Assembly (NCBI GenBank): GCA_019321725.1
Contig: CM033120.1
Location: 5,275,694 to 5,339,693, forward strand
Source: Paulownia fortunei
Taxonomy: Eukaryota > Streptophyta > Magnoliopsida > Lamiales > Paulowniaceae
Direction of reading: 5' to 3'
DNA length: 64,000 nt
The position numbers and the translations under genes are program-made. Below the pieces are notes generated by a model. It saw only the letters and a program-made list of their open reading frames with translations, did not search any database and had not been told where the DNA came from. This document shows, one piece after another, positions 1 to 10,613 of the stretch; the first letter of the stretch is position 1, and every line of letters begins with the position of its first letter.

Positions 1-95
1 CAACTGAAAATCAACTGGCTGATATTTTTACCAAGGCCATTGATACACAGAGATTCACTGCATTAAGAAAGTCCTTGGGTATTTGCATTCTATAA
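1..95 (+). pseudogene. C-terminal end of Ty1/copia polyprotein (RNase H tail)
   Basis: Only the last 30 codons of a copia pol are in the window, read in frame from base 3 to a TAA at 93-95. The peptide contains ENQLADIFTK, then RFTALRKSLG, the usual end of the copia RNase H domain, where the ADIFTK motif precedes a short R-F-x-x-L-R-x-x-L-G helix. The rest of the polyprotein lies left of the window. The downstream envelope-like gene and polypurine tract suggest a Sirevirus lineage. The product would degrade the RNA strand of the RNA/DNA hybrid during reverse transcription. Whether the upstream part is intact cannot be judged. Confidence 0.85.
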
Positions 96-1064
96 TGTCA
101 TGTTCAGCTTGTTGTTGGGACACCATATTGCACACTATCATATGTAGATTGTGTTCCAGCACTCTATCAAGACATAACTAATAGGCCTTGATTTTTTTTT
201 GCTAATTCATGCATCTCATGCTAGGACTTGTATTAGGCATACTGCATTGAATGTCTAGTATGATTAGATTTTGATATTTCTAAATTCTAAAATCTCAATT
301 TTGAATGATAACTTTAACTATTTTGACCTTGAACTTGAGTAGACTTCAAAAAAATTCCATCATTAATTGTGCTAGAATTTACTAAAACTGAGAACTTGGA
401 GGCCTTCGACGGAAAAAGCTACATATTCTTAGGACTGAAAGCCACTCATGAGTAATCTGGGACTAGGTATCACTAATATCTAGAGGACGATCTACTATGA
501 GAAAAGGCTACCTTAAGTCTTAGAGTGAAAGCTACTGATTGGCTAAATCCTTGTTCTCAGTGCATGTTAGAACAATATGTTGAACATAAAAAAAAATGAT
601 GGTTAATAAATTCAGTTCTTCATTGATCAATTTTATGTGATTATATAAAAAAATATATGGAATAAAAATTTGAAGCAATTATGAGTTTATTCTTAAACTT
701 GGTCAAATGTTGAATTTCTTAACTGATGTTTCGGAATTATGAGATTTAAAATCTAAATAGTGCCATATTTATATTTAGCACATTTTGATTTGTGCTTTAC
801 ATGGGATGGAACGCATAATAGGCATATCTTTTTAGGATTTTATTTTTATTTTCTCGTGCATCAATAATTAGATAAATATGGAAGTTATTTGATTATTAAG
901 TTGGTATGAATCTGATTTATCTATATCCTTATTTTTTAGACTCCTAGTGTAAGTGAAAAACTTATGTTTGGTGGAGGAAGATTACTTCAAAAGTTAACTC
1001 AATTTGAAAGATATTTTTGCACTTTAGGACTCTTCATTTTGGACGGGAATACTCTTTTTCCTTG
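96..1064 (+). other. Spacer between Sirevirus pol and envelope-like gene
   Basis: About 970 bases of AT-rich, non-coding DNA separate the end of pol from the next reading frame. I see no protein motif on either strand. Sireviruses are known to have a gap between pol and the third gene, so this is probably the normal internal spacer of the element. Confidence 0.5.
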
Positions 1065-1074
1065 TATATAAATA
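1065..1074 (+). promoter_or_regulatory. TATA-box candidate upstream of the envelope-like gene
   Basis: TATATAAATA lies about 130 bases before the ATG of the envelope-like gene, at a typical distance for a plant core promoter plus a short leader. It is inside the element rather than in an LTR, so it could drive a separate transcript. The match is to a generic plant TATA consensus and no transcription start can be seen, so this is an inference. Confidence 0.35.
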
Positions 1075-1196
1075 GGCTTTTAACCCTACTATTGCTCCAT
1101 CACTAAAAAACCCTAGGAATTACAGCCGTAAAAAATTCCTCAGCCATTTTCACTTCTCTATTCTGCTTTCTCTCTTATTCGTGTATCTGCTCTAAC

Positions 1197-2791
1197 ATGG
1201 TAGGATCTCAAGATGAAATAATAGCCCAATTGCAATAGAAATTGTGTACAAAGAAAAGAAAACAAAGAGGTGAGTCATTTGGAGCTCGAGCCAAAAGACA
1301 AAAACCACATGGTGCTATCGCCGGCACATCTCCAGCACCAAAAATCCCTATGGAGCCAGAGGTTGATACCGTACCCTTAGCTGTTGAATATCCACCACTT
1401 GAAATCATCTTTGAACCTCACAAAGAAGCACCGCTTGCTAAAGAAGAACAAGTCACTGAACCTGTTCAAGGGAGCACTTCGTTTCATACTCCAACATCTC
1501 TTTCCAATACTACTAAAGTTGTTAAAATATTAAGGGACTTTAACCAAAAGGTAAAGAACTGATCCTATTGGAGAGGAAACTCATCCTGTTCCTCACTCTG
1601 TTCCTCAACCTACTACCCATTTATTAACATCCTCTGATTCTGTGTAATGCACAATGCAGCAAGGTAGCATTGGTGGTGTTCTTATTCGAACAAGAGGCCG
1701 AATAGCACAAATTCCAAAAGAATTCAATCATTAAGGTAACATTCATGTTTTTGTTTTTGATAATTCTTTTGAGGAATCTTCTCAAGAGGATGAGATGGAT
1801 GTTGAAGGTGATAGAATTGAGGTAAGCAAAGCTGTGTTCCACAGATTTTATTCTGATTATGCAAAGAAAATGTGGGAATGTATTTCTCAAAGAAAACTAT
1901 GGTCTAAGAGGTCAATTAGGTTGAGTGGTTTTGAGGATCGTGGGTTAGACTCAATTTTGATTGATAGGTAATTGATTAGTTCTATCACAGACATTAAGCT
2001 TATATTCCTAAGGTTGTTAAGGAATTTTATTGCAATCTACATTCTAATATTATGAAGGCTAATTCTGGTAAATTTAGACAAGTCTATGTTAGGGGTAAGG
2101 TTTATTTCTTTTCAACTCAGATGATAAATGATTGTTTGGGTACCCAGGTTGAATTTACTGAGTTACTAAATGATTTTAATTTGATCATTAGGGAGTTGAC
2201 TGGAGGTAGTTTGAGTGTTTAGCGTAGAAAATCCTCTATTTTTCCTACTGCCAAATTGACTCTTAAATATGCCATTTTTCACAAGACATCAGTGACTAAT
2301 TGGACTCCCACAGCCAATCACACAGTTCTTGTTGAGGATCAGGCTATACTGCTTATTGTATTGGGACAGGGCATCCTTATAACCTAGGGAGGCACATCAT
2401 GAGAACCATTGCTAAGCATGCTGAAGTGAAGAGTACTACTGGTCATTTATCATTCTCTTCCTTAATTTACAATGTGTTGGTATCTCAAGGTTTTAAGCAG
2501 CTTAGGAAAGATCAACTGGAATATCCTAGAGTTGATTACTCTGTTTATACTAGGCTTGGCAAGTTTAAGGGACATTTAGATGACTTACCCACTCCTGTTC
2601 CATCTTCTGTTGGAACACGGCCTGGAATATTTGATGTTCCATCCTCTTTTGAGAATCTTTTAAGCTATCTGGAGAGACAATTACTTGCAGCAAGGCAACA
2701 AATTAGAGAAGGGCAGGTTAAGGAGAAAGAAGTTCTATATCTTATTGCCCCAACTCAAAGGTTCTCCTTCCCAAGCTGTTGTTGTTACTGA
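1197..2791 (+). pseudogene. Decayed envelope-like gene of a Sirevirus (third gene)
   Basis: Starting at the ATG at 1197, the first frame is basic and proline-rich (KKRKQRGES, then SPAPKIPMEP), with a TAG only 14 codons in. The homology then shifts frames several times: RTRGRIAQIPKEF near 1690, VYVRGKVYFFSTQMINDCLG near 2085-2140, and a clean 130-residue frame at 2399-2791. The order RG-x-x-x-x-F-S-x-x-x-I-N-x-x-LG, then LTLKYAIFHK and NWTPTANHT, fits the plant envelope-like or putative plant transposon protein family found downstream of pol in Sireviruses. Its function is not established. Multiple stops and frameshifts make this copy non-functional. It sits between pol and the 3' LTR, the expected place. 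Confidence 0.65.
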
Positions 2792-3253
2792 ACCACTTTT
2801 CCTTGGATAGTTCTGGCTCTACTACTCAGGCATCTAGTCCTTCGGCATTTTTGGAAAAAAAAGGGGGAGTCAGTTGTTATTGTAGGGGCTGCAGAAGTAG
2901 AGACTTCTGGTGCAGAGGGAGTTGAGCTGAAGCTGATAAGGAAGCTTGAATAAAGCTTTGATAAAAGATTTTGATGGATGTGATTATGTGATTAAAACTG
3001 ATTTGTTATTTTTGATGTTTTAATGTTTTGTTTGATGTGTTAGGGGAAATATTTTAAAAGTAGGCAGACTTTTTGATTGCCCCTAAACATTGTTTTATCT
3101 GCCTTAGTATGTTATTCACTGTCATGTTCAGTATCATGTTTGAACATAGATTTTTGGACTAAATTGCTTATATGATATTTCTTGATAGAACATGCATACT
3201 TGAACCTGTTTTCAGACACTAAGGTAAGATTGTTGATTTTGATAAAAAATGCT
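2792..3253 (+). other. 3' untranslated internal region of the Sirevirus
   Basis: T-rich DNA with no convincing reading frame, between the decayed third gene and the polypurine tract. Residual coding similarity may run to about 2950 but I cannot support it. Confidence 0.5.
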
Positions 3254-3265
3254 AAAGAGGGAGAT
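3254..3265 (+). other. Polypurine tract
   Basis: AAAGAGGGAGAT immediately precedes a TGTTA LTR start. This is where plus-strand DNA synthesis is primed in LTR retrotransposons, and it fixes both the orientation and the LTR boundary. Confidence 0.75.
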
Positions 3266-4271
3266 TGTTAAGTCTGTGTGACTTGTGTAAATTAAATTGG
3301 CATTATTTAATCAAAATGGTAAGTGCAATTTATTAAGTCTTCTAATTAAGGCAGGTTAGATTTTGCATATTTAATAAGAGTTTTAATGTTAAACTAACTT
3401 TTGCTTATTTGTTTCCTTGTAGGAATCAAACTAACTCTCTTACTTACCATATTTGATTGATTTATTAAATGTAAGCTTATAGTATTTATGAAAATAAATC
3501 TATAAGATGTCTTCTAATAATTCTATGTTCAATTGAAAAGAAAGTAGAGTTATTATATAGTTACTTTATGAAGAGGAGACTTGGTAGATTTTCTATCATT
3601 CCAAGAAGTCATGTACATTATTTAAATTAGGAAATTATTGTAATCTTGAATTCCAAGGTTCAGATTTATACACGATAATTCACAGAAGAATTGTGGAGGG
3701 AAAGCCTTTGTAATAGACTAAGAATCTTTTCTTATATTTGTTTAGGAATTAACTAGAGTGTTTTGTGTATTTAAATACAAACACACATTAGTTTGAGTTG
3801 CTAATTTTAGATAAGAAATCCAGAGAATATAGGCATTCGATTCCCCTTCCAGTGAACATCAAAGATCGTGATTGAAATTCAAAGTTCAAGCCAACATTAG
3901 AGATTTAAGTCTGTTCCAAATTATATTGGAATAACACATTGAACATCATTCGGTAGAATAAGATGAGTTCTCGAGAGAGAATGTTTTGCTGTTTTGACGG
4001 GAGGTTAACATTGAAGGGAGTTCAACGAGGCAGATTCAAGTCCAATTATTGTATTATATTGTATTGTATTAAACTTTACTGATAGTGAATTATTTTATTT
4101 TTGGGCGTAGCCTCGATAATTAGGATATTGAGATACGAACATCATTAAAATTATTGTTGTCAATTTTAAATTTCGTTATACATGTCATTTTATATTCTAA
4201 TTTTTATTTAAATACTAATTAAAATATAACGAATATAATAAATTATTTAATTAAATTAATTGAATCCAACA
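3266..4271 (+). repeat. 3' LTR of the Sirevirus-type copia element
   Basis: The LTR begins TGTTAAG directly after the polypurine tract and ends CCAACA at 4271, giving TG...CA ends with a short inverted repeat (TGTT/AACA) and a length of 1006 bp. Near the 3' end it carries the TTTACTGATAGTGAAT and GGGCGTAGCC stretch typical of plant copia LTRs. The 5' LTR lies outside the window, so age and target duplication cannot be checked. ATAAA follows the LTR. Confidence 0.75.
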
Positions 4272-4700
4272 ATAAATTTTAAAAAATCAAAATAGATTTG
4301 TAAGAATAGAAATGCAGATGGAGTAATATCCAGTATAGACATAAAAAAAAATATTTTAAAGTAAAAGCAAAAGAAAGGTCACATATCATGCATCACATAT
4401 ATAAAAACACGTGGTTGACACGCACAGTAACAAAGCGGCGAAAGAGCCGCTCCCGGACGGTGCGGAACGACGACGATGTCAGCCACCGCTCCCATTGATG
4501 TAAGCAATGTGGGAAGCCACGTGCACGTTGATAAAATCGAATCTATTCTACCATTTGCCATCCTCCACGTGGGCCTTTTTTTCTGGTCAATTTTTGTTGA
4601 TGGATAGATTTCTACACTTTTAATGTGTGTTGTGCGTGCGAACATAGGTTGCTTCATGGAATTTCAACTCCCATATGTGTATATTTCCTAAGGGGACACC
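4272..4700. other. GC-richer unique segment with three CACGTG boxes
   Basis: This stretch is clearly less AT-rich than its surroundings and shows no retrotransposon motif. It holds three perfect G-box palindromes CACGTG at 4408-4413, 4518-4523 and 4566-4571, the last two within CCACGTG. G-boxes bind bZIP and bHLH factors in plant promoters. A 92-codon open frame on - covers the area but has no recognisable domain. It may be a promoter remnant from a lost or distant gene. Confidence 0.35.
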
Positions 4701-4883
4701 AATAACTTTAAAAAAAATCATAATTTGAGCATTATCTTCAGCTGTAAAATTTGTTATTATGGGAAAATTATTCTAAAAAATATGAAAAAAGATCGGCCCA
4801 AATATTGTTTTGTTAAAAATGTGTATTGACAGTAAAAAAAAATGTCTTGCTTAACTAAAAATATATAAATAATAAAATTTTGG

Positions 4884-5376
4884 GTTTGTTTGATTTTTAT
4901 TTTAATGGACATTTTCTCACTTTTAACTAATTTAAATACTTAAATTATGTTTGTTTTATCAAATTTTATTAGAAATAATTTATTTTATCTTCTTATTTTT
5001 TCATTCAAAACACTTCAACATTATTCTTCATTTTCAAACTTATTTTTACATTATATTAATCAATCTTTTCATTCAATAAACTCATTTCTCCTAATTCCTA
5101 CACATTATGGCATATAACTGCCCACTAAATCTCATTAATATATTTTTATTATTATCTATATTAATAAAATAGTATCCACAACTACCCACTAACTCTCTTT
5201 AATATATTTTTATTACCAATTATATTATTATTATAAAACTGACCACTTAAAATTTATTCTACTAAAATATCTAACTCACATAACATATTAATTTTGGACT
5301 TTACCACTACCAAATTATTTAATATTATTACATATTTTTTAAAAATTATTTCATTAAAAACAATGAACCAAACATA
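4884..5376. mobile_element. Candidate AT-rich MITE
   Basis: The left end reads GGGTTTGTTTGATTTTTATT and the right end, on the opposite strand, reads ATGTTTGGTTCATTGTTTTT. This is an imperfect terminal inverted repeat around a TTTGxTTGxTT core that is common in plant hAT-type MITEs. The interior is almost pure A/T with no coding capacity. No clear target duplication was found, so the call is tentative. Confidence 0.35.
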
Positions 5377-5962
5377 ATTCATTCTTAACCTTGTATAAAT
5401 TTTCTATCTCAAAATAATTACCCAAATATATTTTTAATTTTATAGAAAAATCAATAAAATTTCATTGAAAATACTAAAAATGGAAATGTTCACCCAAAAG
5501 AAAATCATACGAGCCCTTTGCTTTGCATCCAGAGTTACAAGAAAAGTTATAATTAAGAAATAAAAATATTATTTACTGTATAAAACAAAAAATATTAATA
5601 TACAATATCTATTAATGTTTTAATCTTATTCAAATTTGAATAGAATTATAAAATAGATCGATATGATAATGAAATAAAGATTTGGGATAATTTTATTATA
5701 TAAAAAAGCATAAGGTTATTTTTGGGTTTGCATTATCGTATGGAGAAAAGATATACCTTTATTTAAGAGGCTTGCACCAAGAATTTTGTCACTTGCATAA
5801 GTTTTTTATATTGATTTTCCTTAATTTTGTTTCCGTGCAAATACATGCCTGATCTCATAATATTTTCATATTCATGTGCCGCATTAATACTAATGATACA
5901 CGACAAGATTTCTAAAGTACTAGGATATTTATGTCATATGACTATTTCAGCCACTTTAATTA
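5377..5962. other. AT-rich intergenic DNA
   Basis: No reading frame, repeat or motif is recognisable on either strand. Confidence 0.5.
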
Positions 5963-6267
5963 ACTGATGGATCAATTAACATGTTTCTCGTTTCTAGCGG
6001 GAAGGTGGGGGTTCAAATTCTGATGGGAACTTACGATTGAATTTCGGTATGGAGCAATCACTGTACTGTCAGTGAGATCCTGCGGACGGAATTTGATATG
6101 GAGCAATCACTTTGCAGACGGTTTCTTGTGCGCAGTCATGAGGGAACTTATGATATAATTGAGGCATATCCCGCGATTTACCTTCTCCTAGGTACTTGGG
6201 CAGGTGGTTAGGAGGTTCAGAATTGACTAGTGTAAGTCAGGAATGTGGGTATAAAAAAAAAAAAAAA
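5963..6267 (+). mobile_element. Candidate tRNA-derived SINE
   Basis: A near-consensus RNA polymerase III B box, GGTTCAAATTC, is at 6010-6020. About 240 bases later the unit ends in a pure run of 15 A (6253-6267). The body has balanced base composition and is unlike the AT-rich flanks. An A box is not clear; TGGATCAATTAA near 5968 is a weak candidate. A B box, compact body and 3' poly(A) suit a short interspersed element moved by LINE machinery. Flanking duplications were not convincing. Confidence 0.5.
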
Positions 6268-6315
6268 TTGAAAACTGCTATACGTCATATCCAGTCGTTA
6301 ATCACATTAAAAGTT

Positions 6316-6700
6316 TAGAGCCCGGTTTTATTACCAAATTTATTTTCATATTTTTAATATTTTTAAAAGTATAATTTTTTAATAGATTAGTTTGTATAAA
6401 AATAAATTATATTTGAATTTGGTATAATTTTATATAGATTATATAAATTTGAAAATAAAAATATATTTATTTTATACTATTTTTTGTATGAAAAGATGTG
6501 AAATATTTGTAACTTTGAAAATGAGTTTAGCATGTGCATAAAATATATAATATATTAATAAATTTGTAAATAAATTTTAAAAATAAAAATAAATTATATT
6601 TCTAATAACAATAAATAAAATAAATATATTATCAGAATTTCAAATAGTAAAAAATGAAAAAATGTTTTGTGGAAATAAAATCAAAGGGAATCTTAATTTC
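6316..6700. mobile_element. Candidate short AT-rich MITE
   Basis: The left end (CCCGGTTTTATTACCAAAT) and the reverse complement of the right end (CCCTTTGATTTTATTTCCA) form an imperfect inverted repeat, followed on each side by TTTTTCAT-like sequence. The interior is A/T with no coding capacity. This is tentative because AT-rich DNA gives such matches easily. Confidence 0.3.
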
Positions 6701-6841
6701 CAAGTACAGAGTTTAAATTCCTATAGAAAATAAGATATCTCTATACAAATTACAGAGTAATTGTATGCTTATTCTTTATAGCGAGTATTGTTTATGAATA
6801 AGACTTTAGCAATAGTACTAATTGCCATATCATTTGATTTA

Positions 6842-7897
6842 GGTGAAGTACACTTTATCCCTTATATTATTAATTTTATATTAAATATGGCCTTCTATTA
6901 ATAAAACTTTCAAATAGTTCTCTAAACCAACAAAAATTATATTAATTGATCAAAATACTCTTGAGTTAAGTAAAATATTAAATTTATTTTGTCCCTCTAT
7001 TATAAACTATATAGTAATTTTCTCCCTCTATAATTAAATATCAACCAATTTGATACCAAATTTTATTCAACACTAATTTTTTTAAATGAAGTAATGTTCA
7101 ATTAAATCTAAAATAATTAAATAGCCAAATACAACTTTAATATTATAGAGAAGATAATAAATTTTAAAAAAATAAATTATGTCACATAAATTTCTATTAC
7201 TATCATTTTAGATATATAACTTTGATAAGTAAGTGCTAAATTTAGAATTAATTAAATTGATATTACTTAATAGTATAAATAATTTTATTGTGTAAATTGT
7301 GCATGTGTAACTCAAATATATTAACGAATCTAATTTTAATGTGTAGTTATTAACATGTAAAAGGGAAATAAAAATTAGAAAATAGAAAATAAAAAAAAGT
7401 TATAGAGTATATTCGTGTAATTAAAAACTTTTGAGCGAAAAAAAATAAAAATAAAAGTCTAAGAGATGCTTTATAAAATAATATATATAAGATGAGAGTA
7501 ATATTAATTTATGTGTGATTATTTTTTTAAAATTTAATATGTCTTTTCTATATTATTAAAATCATATTTTGTTATTTATTTAATTTGAATTTAATTCATG
7601 AATGATTCATTTAATACAAATAGTGTTATACTAAATTTATATTTGCTATTTATTTATTTTAAATTTAATTATAAGTTTATTTATTTAATAAAACTAGAGT
7701 TAAGTAAATATGGGATTAAATTAATTGATATTTAATTTTAAAGAGGGCAAAATATGAGATTTAATATTTTATTTAGTTCAAAAATATTTTTGTCCATCAA
7801 TATATTTTTATTAATTTAAGGGGGTATTTAAAATTTTATTAATATAGGAGAGTATTTGATAAAAATGAATAACACAAGGTTAAAAATGAGCTTAACC
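6842..7897. mobile_element. Foldback element with long terminal inverted repeats
   Basis: The left arm (6842 to about 7065) matches the reverse complement of the right arm (about 7690 to 7897) over roughly 200 bases with scattered mismatches. Matched landmarks in the same order are GGT-AAG-CA-TTT-CCTT at the ends, ATTAATAAAA, AAATATTAAAT, TTTGTCCCTC against TTTTGCCCTC, and AATTAAATATCAA. The interior, about 620 bp, has no open frame. Long inverted repeats without coding capacity suit a non-autonomous DNA transposon. No target duplication was identified. Confidence 0.6.
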
Positions 7898-8094
7898 TTT
7901 TCTTTGTGTGCTTGCCCAAATTTATGAAAAGTTCCAGTTGGAAAGACCTCAAGATTTGCTATATTTGAAAGGAATCAAGTATCAAATCCATCGTACACCC
8001 ACCAAAGTCAAACAACCCTGTCAGGTGGGCAATTGGAAATCCACTCAAGATTAGCATTAATTAAATAAGTACGTACCAATAACAATCAATGAGA

Positions 8095-8240
8095 ATTGTT
8101 GAAGCGGTAAAGTTGATATTTTAAGACTTTAAAGTCTTGTGAGTTTCGTCTCAAGTGTTGGTGTTGGTTTATTTTAATAGTTGTTCATAGTTTATTGTTA
8201 ATGTTTGGTAATAATTAATAATTAATAATTGTTAATTACT
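8095..8240 (+). mobile_element. Candidate tRNA-related SINE remnant
   Basis: GTTGAAGCGGTAAAGTTG resembles a polymerase III A box within a tRNA-like head, and GAGTTTCGTCTC about 40 bases later resembles a degraded B box. The arrangement is like that of plant TS/Au-type SINEs, and the unit runs into a TAATAATTAATAATT tail. Both boxes are degenerate. Confidence 0.35.
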
Positions 8241-8296
8241 TGGTGATTCATATCTTTATGAAACAAGGTACTTGATAGTTTTGCTCAATAGAAAAC

Positions 8297-8327
8297 GGAA
8301 AAGAAAGAAAGAAAGAAAGAAAGAAAG
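8297..8327. repeat. (GAAA)n microsatellite
   Basis: An uninterrupted run of about seven GAAA/AAAG units. Confidence 0.9.
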
Positions 8328-8339
8328 CAAAAGGGACAA

Positions 8340-9060
8340 CTGTTGTTCATATGTATCGGGATACCAATGCAGCGGGAATTTAATAAAAACAAATATCGTA
8401 TATTGTATATGAAATACTTAATTTTTAATAATCGATATGATTAATTAATTTAAAATTAATACGATAAGCAAATCATGTGCAGCGGATAGCATAAGTTAGC
8501 TCCTCAAGAATTAAATCCTTTCCGAAAGCTGCTAGGATGGTGTGGTCCTGCTTGTGGGATAAATAGATGTTAGTAACTCTGAAATTATTTCGAAGAAAAT
8601 TATTTGATGCTTAAGTCAATATTTGTTCAGAAAAGTATTAAATGGATTCGCAAAGTAATAATATGCAAGTGAATAAAGCATACATTTGAAATGAAATAAA
8701 GAGGGTATTTACAATTGTTACTTGTGGGACTTAGGCTCGTCAGGTTGGGCCTCTCTGCTTACTGGGCTCCAGTTAATGTTCTCGACTCAAACTAAAATAT
8801 GTATATCATACAACCCTTAACTCTCGGGTAGGTTGCAGGATGTGTAGGCTGGTTGAGAGTTAAGTGATAGATTGGCTAGGCCTAGTGATAGATTTAGGCA
8901 TGTTTACCTTTCTTTTAGTTAGTTATCGCTTTGTTCTTGTTTTGTTTTTCCCTATTCTCTTTTATCTGCCCTCTTCTTAGTTGTAGATTCTCATATCCTT
9001 GGTGGTGTGTGGACTCTTCATAAACTTCAAAGAATTTATGCTCGATAATGCATATCTACT
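8340..9060. other. Unassigned, possibly LTR-derived DNA
   Basis: No reading frame is convincing. The start (GATACCAATGCAGCGGGAAT) looks like the edge of a reverse-oriented copia LTR, but there is no partner or boundary. The remainder, including a T-rich stretch near 8920-9000, carries no recognised motif. Confidence 0.3.
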
Positions 9061-10613
9061 TGAAAGGGAGTATTTCTTTTCACCCCTTATGCTTTTTGTT
9101 GATTTTAATATTGAGAACAATGTTCCATTTAACTTTGGAGGTGGGACTTGTGTTTCGTGAAATTGTGAAAATTAAGCCAATTTCTCGATTTTTATTGATA
9201 AATTGTATGTAAATTATATATTTTGTATGATGAAAGTTCGAGAGCAAGCATGTTTTTAGTGACAAACTTGAGTAAGATCATGTTTGAGATTGAATGATTT
9301 ATCTTGATGACCGATAGCCTATGATGAAACTTGATTAATATTATATAGAGTTTAGAGGCAAGGAAGATTGCTAGTCTTGTAACATGGCAATTCTTATGTG
9401 TAGTTAGGCAATTCTTTTGTCTAGTTAGTTTTTGTCATGAATGATGAATCTTTATTGAGCATGTTATGTCAAAATCATGTGAATTGTGTGTTATTTGGTG
9501 TTGAATTTTTTTTATTTTGGTCGTTATGAGGTATTCTAAAATTTGTTTGATTACCCTTTGAAAAAATCCAAAATAAATGGCAAATGATTTAGGTCATGGT
9601 TGACTCGTTAGTGCCTTGCATGCCTAAAATGATAACATCATTATCACTAGCTACACTATTAGACCTTTTTCAAAGTGGCATATGCAAGAATGACCACCAT
9701 TAGCCTTTGGTTCTTGTAGCTCATTATACCTACCTTGTGTAGCCCAAAAAATCATTAATTATCCCTAAGAGAGCCTAATGTCTGACTTATTGTGCACGAT
9801 TTATTTGGGGATCATACAGAGACATTTTAGGAGTGAAAAAATGCAATTGGGTGTATAAGCATGAAATTTGTGTGAAAAAGTCATCACAACCCATGGAGAT
9901 AAAAGAAAATAAGTTTAGGGGTTGTGAAAGTAAAAGATCTTGAAATGGAGCTTTGGGATTTATGAAAAAGAAAAAGGAAAAATAAAAAGAAGAAGAAAAG
10001 AAGAAGAAAAAAATGAGAAAAAAAAGAAACAAAAAAATAAAAATTAAAAAAAGAAGAAGAAGAAAAGAAAAACATGAATCCCAAATGAATAATAAAAAAT
10101 AAAATAGATAAGAGAAAAGAAAGGAGCGAAGTGACGTTTCATGTGCAACACATTATGCTCTCTTGTTTTCATTTATCCTTACCCTTTCTTTGTAACCATC
10201 ACCTAGACCTTAGGTTATAAGTTTAATTTATTGAAGTCCTTTTTGATCTAAATTTACTAGTGTCTATATTAGTGTAGACGATGTATGAAAAGCAAGCCTG
10301 TAAAATACCTTAAACTTCTTGCTTAGATCACGATAGTCATTGGTTGTATAATTCACACTAAAATGTATGCATGAAGCTTGAATTTTACAATATACATAGT
10401 TTCAGAATTCATGACTAGATTGATGAATCATAACTTTTATAGGTTAGTTGATTAGCTATTTATGACTAGCCATTAGACTTGTGTGCAATATATATTGTTG
10501 AGGCACCATGTTGGTTGATCAAGTTACATTATTCATGATTGAATTATGAGCTTACGTCTAGTTTGATTTACAATTTTGTTCGAGAACAAGCAAAAGATAA
10601 GTTTAGGTGTAGT
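9061..10613 (+). mobile_element. 3' internal region of a Ty3/gypsy (Athila/Tat-type) element
   Basis: There is no coding sequence. The segment includes a long purine-rich stretch of A, AG and AAG runs at 9963-10130 and ends with CGAGAACAAGCAAAAG and then AAGTTTAGGTGTAGT directly before a TGATAAG LTR start. The phrase cgagGACaagcaaaAG...AAGTTTGGGGG...TGATAAG is a hallmark of the 3' end of plant Athila/Tat gypsy elements, and here it is slightly decayed. The pol of this element is not in the window; it is either deleted or replaced left of 9061. Confidence 0.6.

Noticed and set aside
4379..4657. 92-codon open frame on -
   Set aside because: No domain, mixed low-conviction composition, and it spans the G-box cluster. 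More likely a chance frame in GC-richer DNA.
9787..10084. Overlapping phenylalanine- and serine-rich open frames on -
   Set aside because: They are the complement of the AAG/A-rich tract and result from low complexity.
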